From positions 1 to 9,678 of the forward strand of contig DBEH01000022.1 in NCBI GenBank assembly GCA_002294005.1: a stretch of 9,678 nucleotides of DNA, in the 5' to 3' direction. A model generated the notes under the pieces. That model did not search any database. It worked only from the letters and a program-made list of their open reading frames with translations, and had not been told where the DNA came from. Below, piece by piece: positions 7,135-9,678 of the stretch. The DNA is from Firmicutes bacterium UBA911 (GTDB lineage: Bacteria > Bacillota > Desulfotomaculia > Desulfotomaculales > Desulforudaceae). Numbering within the stretch: the stretch's first letter is position 1; each line of letters starts with the position of its first letter. The position numbers and the translations under genes are program-made.

Positions 7135-7159
7135 ATGATGCCTTTTGCGTTCCTAATAC

Positions 7160-8107
7160 TTATAGGTTTCCGATTGTCCGGTATTTATGATAGCGGGCCC
7201 GCAGCAGTTGTTCGAGGTCCATCCGGCATAGTTCATTAAGGTTTCGGAACAGGCTTTCCCGAAGCATCTCCGCCGCTTGTGCCGGATCCCGGTGGACGCC
7301 GCCCAAGGGTTCGGGAACAATCTCGTCGATCACCCCCAGGGAAAGCAGATCCTGGGCGGTCATTTTCAGCACTTCCGCGGCTTCACGGGCCCGGCCCGCA
7401 TCCTTCCACAAGATGGTGGCACAGGCCTCCGGGGAACTGACGGAAAAGACAGCGTGCTCCTGCATCAAGAGGCGGTCGCCGACCCCCAGCGCCAGGGCGC
7501 CGCCGCTACCCCCCTCTCCGATGACCACCACGACGACCGGCACCCGCAGTGTGCTGAGCGCCGCCAAATTCCGGGCGATGGCCTCGGCTTGCCCGCGCTC
7601 TTCCGCCCCGATGCCGCAGTGCGCCCCGGGGGTATCAAGCAGGCAAATCAGCGGGCGCCGGAACTTCTCGGCCTGCCTGGCCAATCGCAAAACCTTCCGG
7701 CAGCCCTCCGGGTGAAGCATGCCGAAATTGCGGGCCAGATTTTCCTTGGTGTCCCGCCCTTTTTGGTGACCCACCACCGTAACCATGTAGCCGTTCATCC
7801 GGCCGACAACACCGATCACCGCGGGGTCGTCGCCGAACGCCCGGTCTCCGTGGAGTTCAATGTACTCGCCGCAGAACCGCTCAATGTAGTCCCGCGAGCC
7901 CAACCGGTCCGGGTGTCGCGCGATGAGCACCTTCTGCCAGGGGCTGAGGTCGCCGTAGATGTCCTTCTTGAGTGCGGCCGCCCGTTCGGCGAGCACTTCG
8001 ATTTCCTGTTTCAAGTTCAGTCCCTTCTCGACCGAAAACTGCTTTAGCTCCTCAATCTTGGTCTCCAGTTCCGAAATCGGTCTCTCAAAGTCGTACACAG
8101 TCGGCAT
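7160..8107 (-). CDS. accA: Acetyl-CoA carboxylase carboxyltransferase subunit alpha
   Basis: Encodes 315 residues, the normal AccA length. With AccD it forms the carboxyltransferase that moves carboxyl from biotin to acetyl-CoA, giving malonyl-CoA for fatty acid synthesis. A charged helical N-terminus (1-50) is followed by the crotonase-like core: HGDR (86-89), GHQKGRDTKEN (113-123), FGMLHPEGCRKVLRLA, DTPGAHCGIGAEERGQ (158-173), GEGGSGGALALG (197-208) and SPEACATILWKD. At 163-164 His-Cys replaces the commoner Tyr/Phe-Pro or Tyr/Phe-Cys pair, a mild deviation. Start is ATG at 8107. The accD TGA lies 7 nt upstream and overlaps the ribosome site GGGGTGA, so the two are translationally coupled. 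Confidence 0.97.
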   Translation of the reverse strand: MPTVYDFERPISELETKIEELKQFSVEKGLNLKQEIEVLAERAAALKKDIYGDLSPWQKVLIARHPDRLGSRDYIERFCGEYIELHGDRAFGDDPAVIGVVGRMNGYMVTVVGHQKGRDTKENLARNFGMLHPEGCRKVLRLARQAEKFRRPLICLLDTPGAHCGIGAEERGQAEAIARNLAALSTLRVPVVVVVIGEGGSGGALALGVGDRLLMQEHAVFSVSSPEACATILWKDAGRAREAAEVLKMTAQDLLSLGVIDEIVPEPLGGVHRDPAQAAEMLRESLFRNLNELCRMDLEQLLRARYHKYRTIGNL

Positions 8108-8114
8108 TAGTGTG

Positions 8115-8951
8115 TCACCCCGCTTGATGCATAGCGATGATTTTGACCAGTGTGTCCTTCAGCCGGTTGCGGGGCACCACCGCATCGACAAAACCGTGCT
8201 CCTTCAAGAACTCCGCCTGCTGAAACCCGTTTGGAAGTTTCTGCCGGATGGTCTGCTCGATCACCCGCGGCCCGGCAAACCCAATGAGTGCGCCCGGTTC
8301 GGCCAGGATGACGTCGCCCAGGAAGGCAAAGCTGGCACTGACACCGCCCATGGTCGGATCGGTAAGCACCGATATGTAGAGCAAGCCCGCATCGTCCAAC
8401 CGGCCGATGGCCGCGGCCGTTTTGGCCATCTGCATCAGGGAAAGGATCCCCTCTTGCATCCGGGCCCCGCCGGACGCGGAAAACACAACCAGCGGCAGGG
8501 CGTTGGTTACGGCGTGTTCGGCGGCCCGGGCCACCTTCTCGCCGACCACCGTGCCCATGCTGCCCATAATGAAGTGGGAATCCATGACCACCAACACGAC
8601 CCGGTGACCGCCGGTGGTTCCCTCGCCGGCAACCGCGGCCTCATTGAGTCCGGACCGCTCCCGGTTCGCCGCCAGCCGCTCGGCATAGCCGGGGAATTGC
8701 AGCGGGTCGCGCGGCCCAAGGTCGGCGCCGAGTTCCGTGAAATCATCCGAATCCAGGGTGATCTGCATCCTTTCCCTCGCGGTGAGCCGGAAGTGGTGCG
8801 CGCATTTCTGGCAGACTTTCAGGTTGCGCTCCAGGTCTTTGGCAAAGAGAATCTCCCCGCACTGGCACTTGATCCAGAGGCCCTCCGGAATCTCCCGCTT
8901 TGTCTCCGGCCGGACCGTGAAGTACTTCGGTTTTTTGAAAAAGTCGAAAAC
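8115..8951 (-). CDS. accD: Acetyl-CoA carboxylase carboxyltransferase subunit beta (5' end anomalous)
   Basis: The partner of AccA. The core is clear: GSMGTVVGEK, FSASGGARMQEG (oxyanion hole), DPTMGGVSASFA and a full C-terminus. ATG 8768 is an internal methionine: the same frame runs upstream through VFDFFKKPKYFTVRPE and a zinc ribbon with Cys29, Cys31, Cys47 and Cys50 (counted from codon 8951-8949), giving 278 residues, the family length. That frame has no ATG, GTG or TTG between the TAG at 8984-8982 and ATG 8768. A GTG at 8961 is one base out of frame; removing one base from the GGTTTT that follows would join it to VFDFFKKPKY. So the gene carries a 1-nt insertion (real or sequencing error), or uses a rare start. 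I give the homology-supported extent; the exact start is unknown. The first Cys pair is CxC rather than CxxC. Confidence 0.88.
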   Translation of the reverse strand, partial: VFDFFKKPKYFTVRPETKREIPEGLWIKCQCGEILFAKDLERNLKVCQKCAHHFRLTARERMQITLDSDDFTELGADLGPRDPLQFPGYAERLAANRERSGLNEAAVAGEGTTGGHRVVLVVMDSHFIMGSMGTVVGEKVARAAEHAVTNALPLVVFSASGGARMQEGILSLMQMAKTAAAIGRLDDAGLLYISVLTDPTMGGVSASFAFLGDVILAEPGALIGFAGPRVIEQTIRQKLPNGFQQAEFLKEHGFVDAVVPRNRLKDTLVKIIAMHQAG

Positions 8952-8981
8952 CGTTCTCCACCTCTCTCGTCCCGATCGTCC

Positions 8982-9170
8982 CTACAAGGTGTTCAGCACT
9001 TCGAGCGCTTCGCCGACTTCGGCTTCAGGCACCAGGATCTCCAAGGTTTGGCCGTCACTGTCCGCCGGACCGGCCTTGCGCAACCGCACCAGCACACCCT
9101 CTCGGCTCAGGTGGTCCCGGATGGTTTCCGCTTCAGTCACGTTCGGGGTGATATATACTACGGTCCACAC
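8982..9170 (-). CDS. DUF2007-like small protein
   Basis: Encodes 62 residues resembling the DUF2007 'putative signal transducing protein' family: an opening VWTVVYITPNVTEAETIRDHL, then a strand (GVLVRLRKAG), then LEILVPEAEVGEALEVLNTL. These proteins are small ferredoxin-like alpha/beta folds without known catalytic residues; function is not established. The start chosen is GTG 9170, 7 nt after GGAATGGAGG. A TTG at 9200 would add ten residues that look like leader sequence. It lies between mtrB and accD, 20-30 nt from the accD start region, so it is likely cotranscribed with accDA. Homologues beside accD have sometimes been mislabelled glutamate decarboxylase; nothing here supports that. Confidence 0.8.
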   Translation of the reverse strand: MWTVVYITPNVTEAETIRDHLSREGVLVRLRKAGPADSDGQTLEILVPEAEVGEALEVLNTL

Positions 9171-9187
9171 GGGGAAACCTCCATTCC

Positions 9188-9245
9188 TTCCAGTCAACAA
9201 AAGTGCCTTCCCCCCTCCGGTCTGGAATTCCTTTTCTGACTGGAA
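9188..9245. repeat. Inverted repeat between mtrB and the DUF2007-like gene
   Basis: TTCCAGTCA (9188-9196) is complementary to TGACTGGAA (9237-9245), with 40 nt between. It spans most of the intergenic leader of the DUF2007-like gene and could form a long-loop hairpin. Role unknown. Confidence 0.4.
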
Positions 9246-9248
9246 AGA

Positions 9249-9254
9249 ATTATA
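9249..9254 (-). promoter_or_regulatory. Isolated TATAAT box, possible internal promoter
   Basis: A perfect TATAAT on the minus strand lies about 80 nt upstream of GTG 9170. No recognisable -35 lies 16-18 nt upstream, where the mtrB 3' end sits. It might give the accDA run a promoter independent of mtrB. Confidence 0.3.
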
Positions 9255-9263
9255 CCCAGAGCC

Positions 9264-9503
9264 TCAGCCCTGGATACTGTGATTCTCCGTGCGGATTATC
9301 CCGTGCCGGGTATAGACTTCAGCCCGGCCCCGGATCTTGATCGCCGCCGTGTGCTCGGTGAACTGAGCCACCATAATTTCGCCGCGGTCCAGTTTTTCCG
9401 TGTGGTGGAATTTTGTTTCCCGCCCCCGGGTAAGACCCATGATGGTGACCCCGTTTTCCAGGGCTTTGATGATTACGTATTCGGACACCCAGGAATCACC
9501 CAT
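9264..9503 (-). CDS. mtrB: TRAP, trp RNA-binding attenuation protein
   Basis: Encodes 79 residues from ATG 9503 that align without gaps to Bacillus subtilis TRAP. TRAP is an 11-subunit ring which, when loaded with tryptophan, wraps RNA with (G/U)AG repeats and represses trp genes by attenuation. RNA-binding Lys37, Lys56 and Arg58 are all present, as are residues lining the tryptophan pocket (Thr25, Thr30, Gln47, Thr49, His51). Signature stretches are GLTRGRETKFHHTEKLD (23-39) and AQFTEHTAAIKIRG (46-59). Ser53 of B. subtilis is Ala. A second in-frame ATG at 9578, with the same GAGGTG and 9-nt spacing, would give 104 residues with a 25-residue N-terminal extension; the whole start region is duplicated. 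The 79-residue form matches the family. It heads the run toward accD. Confidence 0.93.
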   Translation of the reverse strand: MGDSWVSEYVIIKALENGVTIMGLTRGRETKFHHTEKLDRGEIMVAQFTEHTAAIKIRGRAEVYTRHGIIRTENHSIQG

Positions 9504-9600
9504 TTTTCTTTGCACCTCGTTTGACTTGACGCTCCCGCCGACTTCGGCAGGCGCGAATGTAATCCAGGAATCACCCATTAAGATTCGCACCTCGTTTGAC
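9489..9600 (-). repeat. Direct repeat of the mtrB start region, 75-bp period
   Basis: Bases 9489-9525 and 9564-9600 match at 32 of 37 positions. Each copy holds, on the minus strand, GTCAAACGAGGTG, a 9-nt spacer and ATG GGT GAT TCC TGG. All mismatches fall in the spacer between ribosome site and ATG. The 75-bp period equals 25 codons, so both starts are in one frame. Confidence 0.92.
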
Positions 9601-9613
9601 CAACATCTGCTGC

Positions 9614-9643
9614 ATGATACCACATCAAAAACCTGGTTGACAA
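9614..9643 (-). promoter_or_regulatory. Probable mtrB promoter
   Basis: On the minus strand TTGTCA (9643-9638) and TATCAT (9619-9614) are 18 nt apart, and TGG precedes the -10 (extended type). It lies 36 nt upstream of ATG 9578 and 110 nt upstream of ATG 9503. A second candidate, TTGACA (9670-9665) inside the terminal repeat with TATCCT (9648-9643), has a 16-nt spacer. Confidence 0.6.
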
Positions 9644-9659
9644 GGATACGAACGGTAAT

Positions 9660-9678
9660 GTCCGTGTCAAGAGTTAGT
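9660..9678. repeat. Right copy of the 19-bp terminal inverted repeat
   Basis: Exact reverse complement of 2-20, running to the last base of the window. Here its TTGACA (minus strand) is placed to act as a -35 box for mtrB. Confidence 0.9.

Noticed and set aside
8115..8768. Taking ATG 8768 as the accD start
   Set aside because: The same frame upstream encodes the conserved FKKPKY segment and zinc ribbon, so this methionine is internal.
8955..8984. A TRAP binding site in the GAGAGAGGTGGAG stretch before accD
   Set aside because: TRAP needs about 9-11 (G/U)AG triplets with 2-3 nt spacers; only a few closely packed GAGs occur here, and they are better explained as ribosome-binding sequence.

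Overview
GC-rich chromosomal segment that looks like a Gram-positive anaerobe of the Clostridia (Peptococcaceae-like). The grounds are the Bacillus-type phosphofructokinase, a pyruvate kinase with the extra C-terminal PEP-utilizer domain, the order accD-accA-pfkA-pyk, a TRAP (MtrB) homologue, strong GGAGG-type ribosome sites and frequent TTG starts. The species cannot be named from the sequence alone.

Layout. Left end (1-912): a tRNA-Leu(CAA) gene on the + strand with its own promoter, a strong hairpin, and a convergent LysM-domain protein gene on the - strand. 913-1198 is a spacer with a short direct repeat, a GC-rich inverted repeat and a possible promoter. 1199-1792 is a Fe/Mn superoxide dismutase on + followed by a clear terminator, convergent with apgM (phosphoglycerate mutase, -). 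3149-3424 is a spacer, then a small unrecognised + strand gene (3425-3622). From 9503 down to 3635 the - strand carries a co-directional run: mtrB (TRAP), a DUF2007-like small protein, accD, accA, pfkA, pyk and a DedA-family membrane protein.

How the genes fit together. accD and accA encode the two carboxyltransferase subunits of acetyl-CoA carboxylase and are separated by only 7 nt. pfkA and pyk (18 nt apart) encode the two classic control enzymes of glycolysis, and the separately transcribed apgM supplies another lower-glycolysis step. The run therefore couples sugar catabolism to fatty-acid precursor supply. A hairpin between accA and pfkA could attenuate transcription. A TRAP gene at the head of the run is an unexpected neighbour.

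Most notable points. (1) The translation start region of mtrB is duplicated in frame, 75 bp apart, so two starts with equivalent ribosome sites exist. (2) accD has its zinc-finger N-terminus in frame but no ordinary start codon for it; one extra base separates it from a well-placed GTG. (3) The coding tail of apgM has a degenerate second copy just after its stop codon. (4) The two ends of the window are a perfect 19-bp inverted repeat. I see no transposase, phage genes, CRISPR array or defence system; the gene content is mainly core metabolism.
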